A stretch of 64,000 nucleotides of DNA, taken from assembly GCA_905250125.1 (NCBI GenBank), contig CAJNOL010000944.1:1-64000 (forward strand). The letters run 5' to 3'. The notes below the pieces were generated by a model. That model made no database searches. It saw nothing but the letters and a program-made list of their open reading frames with translations, and was not told where the DNA came from. Source of the stretch: Rotaria sordida. Lineage: Eukaryota > Rotifera > Eurotatoria > Philodinida > Philodinidae. How positions within the stretch are numbered: position 1 is the stretch's first letter; every line of letters begins with the position of its first letter. Of the stretch, positions 20,629 to 36,717 are shown one piece after another. The position numbers and the translations under genes were made by a program.

Positions 20629-23391
20629 CACCATCATGTATTCTGTCGTGCATGTTAGGTGTGTTAAGTCAGCAGCAGAATATGATGAAATGCGCAGATC
20701 GTTTGTTTTCTTTTCTTTCACACAAGCAGATAAGAGGAAGAAAAAGTGAAAGAGTAAAAGTAACACCAAATAAATGTCTGATGAGAGCAGAAAAAAAAAG
20801 TTGTCAACAGAAGCAATAAATGAAATGAAAACAATTGCAGTTGAAGATTGTGCAAGAGAGTGAGATGAATGTGAAATAAACTCCATGAGCGCAATAAGAG
20901 ATATCCATGCATCTCGAAATGACGCAGCAATGAAAAAAAAGTATTTTGATTACCTTGATGTACGTGAAGGAAAGAGAGAAATACGCGAAGTATTTTTTTC
21001 ATGGATGTTGACAGAAGAAACGAGTCGTCATATAATCTCACAAGAATGATTCATGTATTTACTACACTCGATAACTCCGCTGACATTCATGCAGTGTCGA
21101 TGTAAGGAGAGAGAAAAAATGACATACATCATTTTGTTCTTCGCCATGCTATAACCTTACAAGTAAATAAATTTTGTATTTCGATATTCAAAGACTCTTT
21201 TATAACTTGAAACACAAAATTTCAGTTTTGAACATTTGAAAAATAAGAGAGAAAAAGATTCAGCAAAAAAAAAACAAGATGAAGAATGTCTTTTTTTCTA
21301 CATAATCGGTGATCAAAACTTAGTAGTTTGGTAGATAATGGACCAAAACCGTATTTAGGATTTTCTTGGTTTCACCGAAATCTACTTATAGCTAAATACG
21401 AAATCGAACGGTATCCGACAGTAGGTAAAATTCTCTCTCATCAGTTTACAGGTACCTACGTACGATAACATGTTTTTTCTGTTCAAAATATTTTTTCAGT
21501 ATGTAAGTGCAATTCAAGTTATTTATATACTAGCTAATAGAGAGTTCCGACCACAATTATAGTTTCAGATCAAGAATATATTTCAAAATGTTTTAAAGTT
21601 TTTTTTTTTTCTAGACAAAAAAAAGAAGGAATTGCTATTTACGAAAGATCTTAACTATTCAATAACTCGTATATAGTTGGAAAATGAAAAGAAAAAAAAA
21701 GACATATGAAATTAAAGTAATTGTAAATCTGAGAGAAAAGAACGAAGAAAAAGAAAACAAAGAGCATTTCAATTAAATAGTCGATGAGAAAGTTATTCAT
21801 CATGATAAAAATAGTTCAAGGTTGTTCTGTCTCAATCTGAGTTGCTTCGAAATTCACTATGCCATTGATATATTTAAAACTAAATCACTACTGATCAAAT
21901 ATCATGCAGCAATACACCAATTAGTCAAGTTAGTTCATTCATTTCATCCAAGCGAGAGCTATTCTGTTAACTGAAAAAAATTAACGTCACAGTAGCATTG
22001 GTGTAATGATTTGGAGATTGTTTATTTAATCGGAAGATCATAACTTTTGTAGAAGGAAAACAGTCGGATTGCATAGCTATCAATAGATACACCTCCATAA
22101 TCAAATATAGTTTTCATACCCGAGTCGTGAGTTAGATTTACAGGAGAATTTTCGATCGAAATATAGTTATCACATATTATTCAAAGTACCAGAATTGTCT
22201 TATATAAAGGCGTCTTACGACTTTCCGAAGTTCCTTCTTTTGTAAAAAATAATCGTTGGAGCTACATTTGAATATTTATACTAACGAATGTAGACAAGAT
22301 CAACTGTGTAGTATTTTTTACTGAAACAGACCCTATTTATAAATACACCATTTCACTCGATCACAGTAAGCACGCTATATAATAAAGCAACCACCTGCTG
22401 TCAAACAATTAAATCTATAGGATGATAAACTCATATTAAAATTTAAAAATTGCAGGAGCTTAAGTGTTCATTTTAAGTAACTAATCATGACTCAAACTAA
22501 AATATTAGTAATGTGTGTGTGTGATTATATTTATAACAGAGGTTTATCAAGTATTTAACTTCAGTGTCTAAGTTACAATTGACTTCTCACTCAATTTTCT
22601 ATTTATATCATTAGTATTCACTTTTTATCAAGTTTCAAGGCAAGTCTGTTAGAGACTTATCGTATTTCTTTTCTATCTATTTTTAATTCATATTCGATTG
22701 TTTCATTCGATTCAATTCATTAAATGACATGTGATACTGAGATGAAAGATTATATCGAATTGAACGTTCTTGATCGTTATTCTCACTTCTTTTTTCGTCT
22801 GAAATTGAATGAATGAGAATCCCATTAACGTTACCTGTAGTTTTTATTCTCTCTTTCTATGCATGTCGACAAAATTGCGATACATGTGACGATTGTCGTT
22901 TGCAACGCAAAAAAGTAAAACCTGACCGTTCATCGTGATTTATTGGAGACTTTTGAATTATATTATAAACCTCGATAATTTTTGCATTTTTTTATTATTT
23001 AATACTGATTATGATAATTGTAGTTTTTCTGGTATAATATGACGGGATTAATCATTCTTCTCGCACGTGACAAGACTGTATTTATGTAGTAAACAAGTCA
23101 AGGACGTTCTTTTTTTTTCTTCAGAGCAATGAGTGCATTTTTTTTCTTACGCATTTCATCAAACGCATGATGTATTTTTAAGTTTGAATTGAAGAATAGA
23201 GAATGACTGTTAAAAATTTTCAATAGTGCATGATACAAATAAGACATTTATTATAAGTAATATCGTTATTCAAGGTTTGATTAGAATTTTTTCATGTTCC
23301 TATTTGAGTTAAGATAAGAAGCATCTTACCTTTCGTAAGCAAGATATCCATCTCGTTATACATTGTTTTATCAGTTTATTTTTCTAACGTA
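20629..23391. other. Intergenic, no gene seen
   Basis: AT-rich with purine runs (20700-21300, 21600-21770). Open frames here reflect the biased composition. Confidence 0.45.
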
Positions 23392-24325
23392 TGATGCAAA
23401 AGTAATGGCACAAATGTCGATCACTATTTCTCTTCGATAGAAGAGCGGTGGAATAAAATTTTTTTTACCAAAAGATAGTTTTTTTTTTCCTCTTTCGAGT
23501 CATATATAAATAATTTTTATCACACGTCTATAAACGAGACGACACAACAGGAAAGAGAAGCACTCTTAAAAAATGTCCGCAATTTTTTCATAATATGACA
23601 GCAGAAAATGTCGATTCTTTTATCTCTTCGATAAATACATTATAGAAGGAATACTTTATTATCAAATGACAGAAAATTTTTTCCTCTTTTAAACTATATA
23701 AGATTTATATTTGTCACACGTTTGTAAATAAAATGGGTTAAGTAAAAGTAGAAATGCTTACGCAATGAATTTGCGATTTTTCTATAGACTCGTCAAAATT
23801 CTTTTGTGAAATAACAGGTAATTGTAATTATCTATAGTTTTACAAGGTCGTTTTGATAATTTCATAAAAACCAAACAAGATCTTTATAACGAGTCTGCAA
23901 AAATCGAATTAACTGTGGTTCTACCAGATCTTTTTGACGAATCTATATAAAAAAATTGCAAATTTATTATGACAGTGTATCTTCCTTTATTTACAAATAT
24001 GTGACAAATATAAATCTTATATAGTTTAAAACAGGAAAAAATTTCCTGTCATTTGATAATAAAGTATTCCTTCTATAATATATTTATCGAAGAGATAAAA
24101 GAATCGACATTTTCTGCTGTCATATTATAGAAAAAGTGTGGATGTATTTTAAGAGTCCTTCTCTTTCCTGTTGTGTCGTCTCGTTTATAGATGTGTGATA
24201 AAAATTAGTTATATATGACTCGGAAGAGAAAAAAAAAGCTATCTTTTGGTTAAAAAATTTTTATTCCAGCACTCTTCTGTCGAAGAGAAACAGTGGTCGA
24301 CATTTGTGCCATTACTTTTTCACCA
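23392..24325. mobile_element. Long palindromic element with mariner-like TA ends (934 bp)
   Basis: The left end 'tgatgcaaaagtaatggca' and the right end, read in reverse complement as 'tggtgaaaaagtaatggca', are the tips of two arms of over 400 bp that match nearly throughout. Examples are 'cgagacgacacaacaggaaa' on the left and its complement near 24170. The centre is near 23860. Each end is flanked by TA (23390-23391, 24326-24327), consistent with Tc1/mariner insertion. No transposase is present. Confidence 0.7.
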
Positions 24326-25328
24326 TACACTACTTGTATTCTTACTGTTTTATACTTGTTTTGCTCAGAAAGTTTTACAGAATTTTATATTGAATGGTGA
24401 GTGTGAGTGTTTGTATCAAGAAAAACAAACTATTGCAATAAATATAGATGAAAATCAAAGAAACACTAAGATCGACCTGGGTTGTAGCTCTAAAGGATAA
24501 AATGATCATATATCGGGACAATCAGAGATTAGCCACCCATTTTTTTGTTATTTTCTACACACAGGAAAATATACAAATGTTTCAGTCATACGGACTGAAT
24601 CTTTGTCGGTGGCAAAGTCATAAGGGATACTAGATTAAGTTTCTATCATTGACTTCAATAAGAAAATGTTACCTTTTTTTTCTGAAATCCCAAAAAATTA
24701 TGCACGTACATCACCAATTTAAATTAACAGGCATTTTGTTTTGTCTAGAATGGAATAAAGTGAGAATATTTCTCTATGATTTGAAAAAAAGTAAGCTAAT
24801 TTTGATATAGCTTCCTGAATGAATAAGAATTTTATTCTTTGTAAAATAATTTTTAGAAAGCAGTGTGGATGTTAATTTGAAGATTTCGGACAAAATAGCA
24901 TTTCCTTATTGAAATCAATAATAAAATCTTGATGAAAAATTAGCAGAAGGAAATCAGAAGAGGATTTGTTTTACTTCTTTCAACAACTCCTTTGAAGATT
25001 GTTTTGAACATTTTGTCCTGGTTTTGTTTTAGTTTTTTCAGCATTCTTTCTCAATAACTATCAGGACAAATTTCTAGAATAATTTATGATAAAAAAGAAA
25101 AAATATGGAGTAGACTAGTTGAGAGAAGTGAATTCTGATGGAATTGGAATTTCACAAGTAGTGATCAGTTTTTACAACTATTAATTTTTTTTTTAAAACA
25201 ATTTTTGACTTTCATTGTAATGACTTGAATATGAAAATTTTATTGACATGAAATTCTAATGAAGTGTATTTGTCTTCTACTTTTGTTAATCTTAGATTTC
25301 ACTACAGTTTATTTGAATTCTTCAAAGA
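24326..25328. other. Intergenic, upstream of the B-box gene
   Basis: No gene seen. An open frame that begins inside the palindromic element and runs to 24633 is not supported by composition or homology. The region presumably includes the promoter and 5' UTR of the gene at 25329. Confidence 0.4.
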
Positions 25329-27197
25329 ATGAGCTCTTCAAAGCCAGTTACTGAACTATCAAATAAATATTGTAAATATGATGTTCAATGTAAAGCAGAA
25401 ACTATGAACTACTGTCAAGGATGTGGACTATTATACTGTATGGATCATTATTTGGAACATCAAAGAAAATTTCAAGAAGATTTTGAACATATGCTATATG
25501 TTCATAATTTATTGAACAAAAAGTTGAAATTATTAAAATCAAAATTACCAACGAATGTTCAATTGGATTTAATAGAACAAATTTATGAATATCAAATGAA
25601 ATCAAACGAAATCGAAGAAAAAGCAAATATAATACACCAACAACTAGAAGATCTAATTAATGAAGATAAACAAAATTTAAAAAAACAATTGATTACAAAG
25701 ACAAATGGATCGGAGTCTGATCAGAATGGTTATCTTGAGAACCATATTGAAAACTTAAGAAAAGAAATCGAACAACTAAATTTAAAACTAGACGAAATCA
25801 ATAATTATATTACAAGAAGAGGATCACAAGAACAATTACAAATTTACAATACAAACGGTCAATCGGACAATGCATTAGAAATAATCGAATCATCGCCATC
25901 ACAGAAAGATACAAGTCATTTACGCTCTATTTCTACTAATTCAAGAAATAGCTTAAGACAGCAAGAAGATGATCATACAGTACTGTCTCATTTACTTCTC
26001 AAATTTATAAGTCCATCGATGTTAGATCTAAATGAAAGTGAACTTGGTTCAACTGAAGTAGAGAACGAAATGGATTTAAAAGATAACGAAACGATGGCAG
26101 TCATCGGTGATAGTACAGCACCAAAAATTGATCGAAAGATACGTCTCTCCAATACCATTGTTCACTGGCTTCAAGGTCCCTTTAAAATAATTGTTAATGG
26201 CACATTACAAGCGGTCGATGTGTTTGCACGAGGAAAACATGTTAGTGATGATGTTCTGCAAGCTGTGAAGAAAGAAATAGACCGACAAAAACAAATGGAA
26301 ATGAAACAACAAACCACCAATAATTCACTTAAGCCAGCATTTACCGAAATTACATCAGATTGGACAATAGAAGGCGAGAATCCTGATAAGGGTTTCAGTA
26401 ATGAATCCATATGGATGCGTGATCCTCAAGGGCAACGAATTTTAGTCAAAATGCAAGATCATCCATTATGTGCTGCCAATGAATGGTTAGCCTACATTTT
26501 CGGAACAGCACTTGGTTTATCTGTTAATGAAGTACAAATTTCAATGTATAAAAATGATCTGGTAACTTTACATAGTGAGGTTGCTAATGAAAATGAAAAA
26601 ACTATTACATTCATGGAACTACCAAAGCAAAGAAGAAAAATATTATTGACTGATCCAACAATCGGATCTATGGATCTACTCGATCATATAATACAGAATG
26701 TAGATCGTAATCCACGAAATATTTTAATTACAATGCCGAAGAATGCTTCTATTGATGATGATACCATAAAATTAAAGATGCATCTAATCGATCATGCTTC
26801 TTGCTTTGGTATGGGTAAATTAAATATCATCAGCATTGTGGCTTGCAAACTCCATAGTCCTCATCTGGCAGTGGTTAAGTATGATCCGATAGAAAAAGCA
26901 AAACAATTCGAACAATATCTCAGTAAACTGTCAGTAACTGATCGTATTTTAATGAAAAAAACATTGAATCGTTTTGCAGCAATTACCAATGAACAGTTTG
27001 ATAGTTGGTTGACCGAAATACACGATCTACTATCGCCTAATCAATACGATCGCATACGTGATGTATTATATCGACAACGAGATATTGCAAAACGCTATAC
27101 GATACAGTGGGATATTTCTTCTATGCCTTCAAATGTAACACAAAACGAAACGGACCAACTGACATTCGAGACGAATAACATGGCGACTGGTTTGTAA
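25329..27197 (+). CDS. B-box zinc finger / coiled-coil / HipA-like kinase fusion (622 aa)
   Basis: A single intronless frame starts at an ATG at 25329. Residues 15-44 give a B-box-like zinc site, C-x5-C-x7-C-x2-C-x4-C-x2-H-x3-H. Residues ~50-170 are rich in K, E, L and Q with heptad character and read as coiled coil; ~170-290 is low in structure. From ~350 to 600 there is a HipA/PI4K-like kinase fold. It has ILVKMQD with Lys374 as the probable ATP-binding lysine, and NEWLAYIFGTALGLSVN as the conserved Glu helix. DHIIQNVDRNPRNILI has Asp459 and Asn464 as the likely catalytic pair, and HLIDHASCFG has Asp488 as the metal-binding Asp. The combination suggests a cytoplasmic TRIM-like adaptor with a kinase-type domain. 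Whether it is catalytically active and on which substrate is unknown. Confidence 0.8.
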   Translation: MSSSKPVTELSNKYCKYDVQCKAETMNYCQGCGLLYCMDHYLEHQRKFQEDFEHMLYVHNLLNKKLKLLKSKLPTNVQLDLIEQIYEYQMKSNEIEEKANIIHQQLEDLINEDKQNLKKQLITKTNGSESDQNGYLENHIENLRKEIEQLNLKLDEINNYITRRGSQEQLQIYNTNGQSDNALEIIESSPSQKDTSHLRSISTNSRNSLRQQEDDHTVLSHLLLKFISPSMLDLNESELGSTEVENEMDLKDNETMAVIGDSTAPKIDRKIRLSNTIVHWLQGPFKIIVNGTLQAVDVFARGKHVSDDVLQAVKKEIDRQKQMEMKQQTTNNSLKPAFTEITSDWTIEGENPDKGFSNESIWMRDPQGQRILVKMQDHPLCAANEWLAYIFGTALGLSVNEVQISMYKNDLVTLHSEVANENEKTITFMELPKQRRKILLTDPTIGSMDLLDHIIQNVDRNPRNILITMPKNASIDDDTIKLKMHLIDHASCFGMGKLNIISIVACKLHSPHLAVVKYDPIEKAKQFEQYLSKLSVTDRILMKKTLNRFAAITNEQFDSWLTEIHDLLSPNQYDRIRDVLYRQRDIAKRYTIQWDISSMPSNVTQNETDQLTFETNNMATGL

Positions 27198-27282
27198 TTA
27201 AGAGGATAATCTGTAAATTCTATTACTGTATATAATAATACAAAGATAATTTAGCGAAAATAATCATAAAGTTAATTTATTC

Positions 27283-27498
27283 CCAAGACTGATCATCATG
27301 CGTACGTAACACGGTGCGTATCAGTACGCATTACATGCCAGACGTTTTGTAACACATGATGACGTGTGGACGGATGTGTGACAAGGTGTACGTACGCGCA
27401 TCAATCAGGTCACACATTCGTTCACATGTCATCACGTATCACAAAGCTTCTGACACGTAACGCGCACCGCGTTATGTACGCATGACGATCTGCCTTGG
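27283..27498. mobile_element. GC-rich palindromic element (216 bp)
   Basis: The left arm 'ccaagactgatcatcatgcg' and the right arm 'cgcatgacgatctgccttgg' are inverted copies. The inside continues as an imperfect palindrome ('acgtaacacggtgcg' against 'cgcaccgcgttatgt'; 'acatgatgacgtgtg' against 'cacatgtcatcacgt'). It is much richer in C and G than its surroundings, with many CG and TACG words. It lies 85 bases downstream of the B-box gene. No clear target duplication. Confidence 0.6.
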
Positions 27499-27968
27499 AT
27501 TATATCTTTAGTAAGGGTCGCAACTGCACTACTTTCCTGATATTTTTTTAAAAGCGTCCTGATCGATCCTGATTTCACCTGGTTTTCTTGATTTTTCACT
27601 TGTTATTCACAGACTGTAATAAACTGATTTGTTTTGTCAAATTCACAAATTAACTTACTGCTAATCGTACAATAGGCCAATTATCATTCTTCTTTGAAGC
27701 CCATTACTAGTGTTTATTTCAGCTAGAAAATAAACGAAAGTTTTCAATATTTCATTCATCCATATTTGACAATGCTGGTAAGAACGCATACAATCTTATG
27801 CACGTTATAAATCGATGTGTATGCTTGTCAGAAATATTTGAAGAAGCTAATCGAATAGGTATTGATATGTACACATGTATTAAATATTTCACTGGCATAT
27901 TGCATAAAAAGTGACTAAATTTCTATTGCTATCGTATGTGTGTGTCAACAGACAAATACAATTAGAGT
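27499..27968. other. Intergenic, no gene seen
   Basis: AT-rich, no supportable feature. Confidence 0.4.
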
Positions 27969-28812
27969 ATGTGGAAAAACGAGAAAAGAATGGATCTCTT
28001 ATATTGTACCATTCTTATTTCATCGTTCGTTCTGAACAGATACATTTGTGCTCAATTTATCCTTTCACCAATTAATTTGAATGAATACGATGCATATGAA
28101 CCACTTTTGGTCATGAACGAATATTTAGCTATCATAGCTCAAAATGATCAAAGGCATTTCACGATCATCACAGATCCATTTACCAATCAGTCGAATAAGT
28201 GTACCTTGTCTTATGATACGATATAGCATAGACTGGTTTCTTTAACTTGTTTTATCTACAATGTGGTTATTCGAGCAAAACAATATGCAAGTCAATTTTT
28301 ATTTGCTTATATCGATGAAAATTGACAAAGAGATGTTTTTTTGACGATCGTTTTCTTGAACCTACCACTACCGACTGTGTTCGAGTTGTTAGTCGAACAG
28401 TAGAGAATATGATCGATCTGAACATGCAAGAGCATGCTGGAGTGTGTGGGTGTGCATGTTAAGCACGAGTATGGAGTGTGAGTGTGAAGAGAAGCTCCAC
28501 ATCCACATCCATAAGCACTCCCACACACACATAGTTACACTTTTATTGAAGACTAACTTCATATTTGGAATCAATATCGAAAGCAGCATTCAATGATATT
28601 TGATGTATTCGCCTTTTTACAAAAGATTTTTTCTCTGTATATATAGAGTAAAGGTTTCTCACAGTGATTTTTCGGCAATCAGGTGGACGTCTATGAAAGT
28701 GTATGCTTCAAATATTAGAATGAATACATCTATGATTACCAATTATACTTCTATATATGATTTATCGTCAGCTATAGCACAATGTTGCATCAGTAAACAT
28801 AGACTGAGTTAG
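27969..28812 (+). pseudogene. Decayed secreted-protein gene, unknown family
   Basis: An ATG at 27969 opens a frame with a signal-peptide-like start (residues ~10-27, MDLLYCTILISSFVLNRYIC) and a soluble segment (NEYLAIIAQNDQRHFTIITD). The first stop is at 28224. The same frame then continues with coding-like sequence (HRLVSLTCFIYNVVIRAKQY, SQFLFAYIDEN) to another stop near 28322, and a neighbouring frame continues with RDVFLTIVFL. A TGTGGG hairpin interrupts at 28439-28533. Beyond it, 28640-28812 reads VSHSDFSAIRWTSMKVYASN and onwards. I infer one former secreted-protein gene with in-frame stops, a frame change and a hairpin insertion. It could instead be a gene whose introns I misread. Confidence 0.45.
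28439..28533. repeat. TGTGGG-type hairpin inside a decayed gene
   Basis: 'ggagtgtgtgggtgtgcatg' and 'ggagtgtgagtgtg' are followed by 'ctccacatccacatcc' and 'cactcccacacacac', forming a stem with a short loop. It sits between two coding-like pieces of the decayed gene. Confidence 0.65.
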
Positions 28813-32967
<4,155 letters not shown>

Positions 32968-33055
32968 AGTAAATATTTGACAAATTTAAAAAAAAAAAAA
33001 GAATTAATTTTATCTAAAATAAAAAAAGGAAAATTAAATATTTATGATTTTATAT

Positions 33056-35077
33056 TCATTCTTTATGTGTTAATCTTGTTTTATATGTAATTAATGGTCT
33101 CATTTTTGCTATAACTTTTATTAGTTTTGCATCAACAAGATCATCAATTACTGCATCAATTGTTTTATATGCTTGTGGATGTTCTTCATAAAGTAATTGT
33201 TTATCATCACATACAACATGTGATTCTAAATTTTCTGTTATTTTTAATCTATCTATATTTGGATATTTTTCACTAAAATATTGTCGAGCTTTTGAACGTG
33301 ACATAGCACGACCAGCACCATGTGCTAATGAATATCCAGATAATTCTTGATTTTCATCAATTGATTCAACAAGATAGGAATGTGTACCACGACTACCTGG
33401 AATAATAATACGACCTTTATCGGATGGTGCTGCACCTTTACGATGAAGATGTACTTGATATTGTTCGGATGATAATTCTTTTAAGATAACATTATTATGC
33501 CAAATATCAATAAGACATTGTGGTGAATTTGTATCACCAAGACAAGTAAGAAAACGTTGAGCTATTAAAGCTCGATTACGTTTAGCCCATGTACATGCTT
33601 CATCATGTTTACGCATATAAATTTCATAAGCCTCAGTACCTTTTTCAAGTCCCCGTGTTTCATCATTACTTTTTCCATATTCACGTAAAAATCTTTCACC
33701 TAAACTTCGACTACCAGAATGAACAAGTAAATAAAGATAGTCTGTTGATAGATCATTATATTTATTATCATAGAGTTCTTCAATACGTTGTAATTCAACA
33801 AAATGATTACCAGCACCAATTGTACCTAATTGTTCATTTTCAATATGATTATTAGTAATTTTATCAACTATTGTTGGCCATTCAAGATTTGATTGTAGAA
33901 ATTCTTGAATTATTTCATTTGATAAATAATCATCTAAATCTTGTAATTGTTTTGTCCATTTAGTTAATTTTCTTTCATCATTTTCAGATATAAGACGTAA
34001 TGATGTTCGAATAAAACTCATACCACAACCAATATCAGAACCAATTAATTCAGGATAAACAATAGTTGATTCAGTAGCAACAACACAACCAATAGGTGTA
34101 GATTGACCAACATGTAAATCAGGCATACCTTCATAGTTTTCAAAATTTAAAAATAGATTACTATGCTATTAAAATTAGTTGTATAGAAAATTGATCGTTC
34201 TATATAAGAAAACTAGTAATCTAGAAATCTCAATCATATTTAAAACTAAATTAATCTTTTATATTTTACTCCTTAAAACTGAAAATAAGTGTGACTGAGA
34301 CTAATCACTTATTTTTGACTCCTCATCTCTTCGATTCGATAGCTTTCTCAAAAGCATCTGACTATCGGATCTTTCGTAGTGAACACATGTCAAACAAAAT
34401 ACAAAAACAAGACATGCATTTTGTGACTGATATATTTCATTCGTTTATAAATAAGACATTGTGACGTTACTTTATGAAAGATGTTAAAACTTTCCCGAAA
34501 ATAATTCGTAATAAGCGTCCGAGCGTGCTTTATAAAAATTCATCGGTATTCCATCAATAGAATTTATAGAATCACTAACTATCTTACTACATGAACTAGT
34601 GGAATCGATTAATAACTATGTTGAAAAATCCTTTTTACTTTAACTTTTCTCTATATAAAGAAAACTTTGATATACTATCATTCTTATACCCCAAATATGT
34701 TTCACTTTTGCATATAATCGAGCCACATTTTTCAATTGATCAATAGCTGCTTGTTCAATTAATGTTCTATTTGCAATAATTTGAATAGAAACTGATGATG
34801 AATCGATTATTGAATCTGTTGTTTTTGTTGATGATGATGTATTTGCTATTGTATATGTATCACCACATGTTACAATTAATTTAGTATCATTTGAAATTCG
34901 TGATAAATCTGTTAATAATTCTTCTCCTGTTGTTGCTAAAAAAATACGACGTACTTTAACACGAAATTTTGATGAACATTGACGAAGAAGATCTTCAAAT
35001 GTTTGAATAATTATTACACTTGATTTTCCTGATGGTTGAAGTGTAACTGTTACACGAAGTTTAGTATTCGATGCCAT
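33056..35077 (-). CDS. RtcB-family RNA ligase with N-terminal doublecortin/ubiquitin-like domain, 2 exons, 486 aa
   Basis: Exon 1 (34690-35077) starts at the first true ATG at 35077 and ends at a GTATAAG donor. Exon 2 is 33056-34128, and the 561-bp intron is phase 1, joining as HIWG-MPDLH. Residues ~5-75 (KLRVTVTLQPSG, KVRRIFLATTGEELLTDLSR, DTKLIVTCGDTYT) look like a DCX or ubiquitin-like beta-grasp domain. From ~100 on it is RtcB, the GTP- and Mn-dependent ligase that joins 2',3'-cyclic-phosphate or 3'-phosphate RNA ends to 5'-OH ends. Visible motifs are MPDLHVGQSTPIG, GSDIGCGM (metal Cys164), GAGNHFVEL, LLVHSGSRSLGERF and LAHGAGRAMSR, with His399 as the likely guanylylated histidine. The style (PDLH, STPIGCVVATE) is closer to the bacterial RtcB2-type branch than to animal tRNA ligase RTCB (HSPC117). 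RNA repair is inferred. Confidence 0.88.
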
Positions 35078-35493
35078 CAAAAATCTTTATCTGAAAAAAA
35101 TAAAAAAACAGCTGGTAGGGAAATTCATGCAGGATTAAAATATGAAACACAAGAAATAAGAAAGTAGTTCATATATTAGAACAAGACATTATTGATATAC
35201 AAATCTGTAGATCCAAATTTTTGCTTCAACACTCCTTTTAGGTCATGTTTCACAAAATAAGAAACTATAAGTTTGAAGTTATTGATCTTCAGTACTGAGT
35301 CCTTTTCTTCTCGTAGAAACTCATTACTAAACATTCTATAAGTGTTACATTTGAATTCTTCTGGCATTTTTATTTATAATCTAAAATCATATTTTAAATA
35401 ATTATATACTCTTCTCTGAGTTCTAGGCTTGTTTTATGATGAAAACAAAAGAAAATAAACATATGCTTAAAACAAAAAAAAAAGAACATAGAT

Positions 35494-36717
35494 TTAATTG
35501 TACATGTCATCTAAATGAGAACCAGGCATTGGTAAATGATCAGGATTTGGTTCTTGAAATGGACTAAATTAAATTAAAATATAGAAATAATATTAAAAGA
35601 AAAACAAAACTTACTCAACACCATATGGACCACGTTGAGGACCTGGCGGTTGAAATCGAGCCATTGGTGGTCTAAAAAACAAAAAAAAAAAACATCAATT
35701 ATTCAAAATATTTAAACATTCTTACCGCATTGCTGGCTGAAACATAGATGGATCCATATTCATACCTAAAATATATTTTATTATTTTGTGAAATAATAAT
35801 TAATCATAGAAACAAACCTCCACCACGTGTATTACGTCCAAATGGATCAAGATCTGAAGTACCATATCCACCAGCACCTGGACCAAAACCACCAGGAATT
35901 TGTCCCCTAGTAATTTACAAGAATATATCGATTTGATTAATTGCTTGATTATAATACTTACCAACCACCAGCATATGGATGTGGTCGTCGTCCAGCAGCT
36001 AATGGATCAATTAGAGGATCATCGGGTATTGGACGACGAACACCAGTTTGTTGTTGATTAGTTGAAGTATTTGTTCGAGTATTATTAGATGATGTATTAT
36101 CATTGGTAACATTTATATCAGAACCTCCATTAGTTAATGATTCAATTTTTTCATGAAATTCTTTTTTTAAATCATTTAAATTTTTATAAGCACTAATAAT
36201 CGAAAGAGAGAGATAGAAAAAAAAAAGAATGATTTTAATGTATATCATACGATTGAAATTCTTTATAATTTTCATGTACATGATCATTTACACTAAAATT
36301 TATTTCAACATGACGACCTTGTTTATTACGCTAGGTAATAAAAACGATAATTTTCATTTTTTTTTAATCTTATAATTTACTTACGAATAAATGAGCAAAG
36401 AAAACACCTTCAACATCAAATAATTTTAAATTATAACCAATATCATTTTTTGTATATTCCATTGTAATTGAATTATCAGGTCGTTGTTTCCAATCATTTG
36501 GTAATAATTCAGTTTTCTTGAAAAAAAAAACAATATAGAAAATAAATATTTCTTTTTGTTTTTTGAAGATCAAAAAAAAAAAAACCTGATTTCCATTTAA
36601 TCGTTGAAAACCATGTGAAATTAAACACCAATGAGTAAAGATAATAAGTGCATCATCTTTATTTTCAATTTCTGATTGATACGTATGAAAAAGTATTTCA
36701 AGAAATGGATAAGACAT
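35494..36717 (-). CDS. PSMF1: Proteasome inhibitor PI31, 8 exons, 276 aa
   Basis: PI31 binds the 20S proteasome and acts as regulator or transport adaptor. Minus-strand exons are 36586-36717, 36385-36516, 36251-36330, 35962-36192, 35818-35906, 35726-35765, 35615-35671 and 35494-35563. They total 831 bases, and all junctions keep frame with GT-AG sites. The N-terminal FP domain (residues ~1-150) shows DDALIIFTHWCLISHGFQ, ELLPNDWKQRPDNS and YNLKLFDVEGVFFAHLF, then VEINFSVNDHV. The C-terminal part is the typical proline- and glycine-rich tail with DDPLIDPLAAGRR, DLDPFGRNTRGGG, GPYGVDPF and the ending NPDHLPMPGSHLDDMYN, which matches the family's conserved end. The length is close to the human 271. 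The start at 36717 aligns with the family's short N-terminus; an upstream ATG at about 36855 would need an out-of-frame junction. Confidence 0.93.

Noticed and set aside
20592-21041. Frames of 75-107 codons on both strands
   Set aside because: They lie in purine-rich AT sequence, with leucine/phenylalanine homopolymer-like translation and overlap on both strands.
28307-28589. Minus-strand frames rich in C, T and H
   Set aside because: They cover the hairpin at 28439-28533 and have its repetitive composition.
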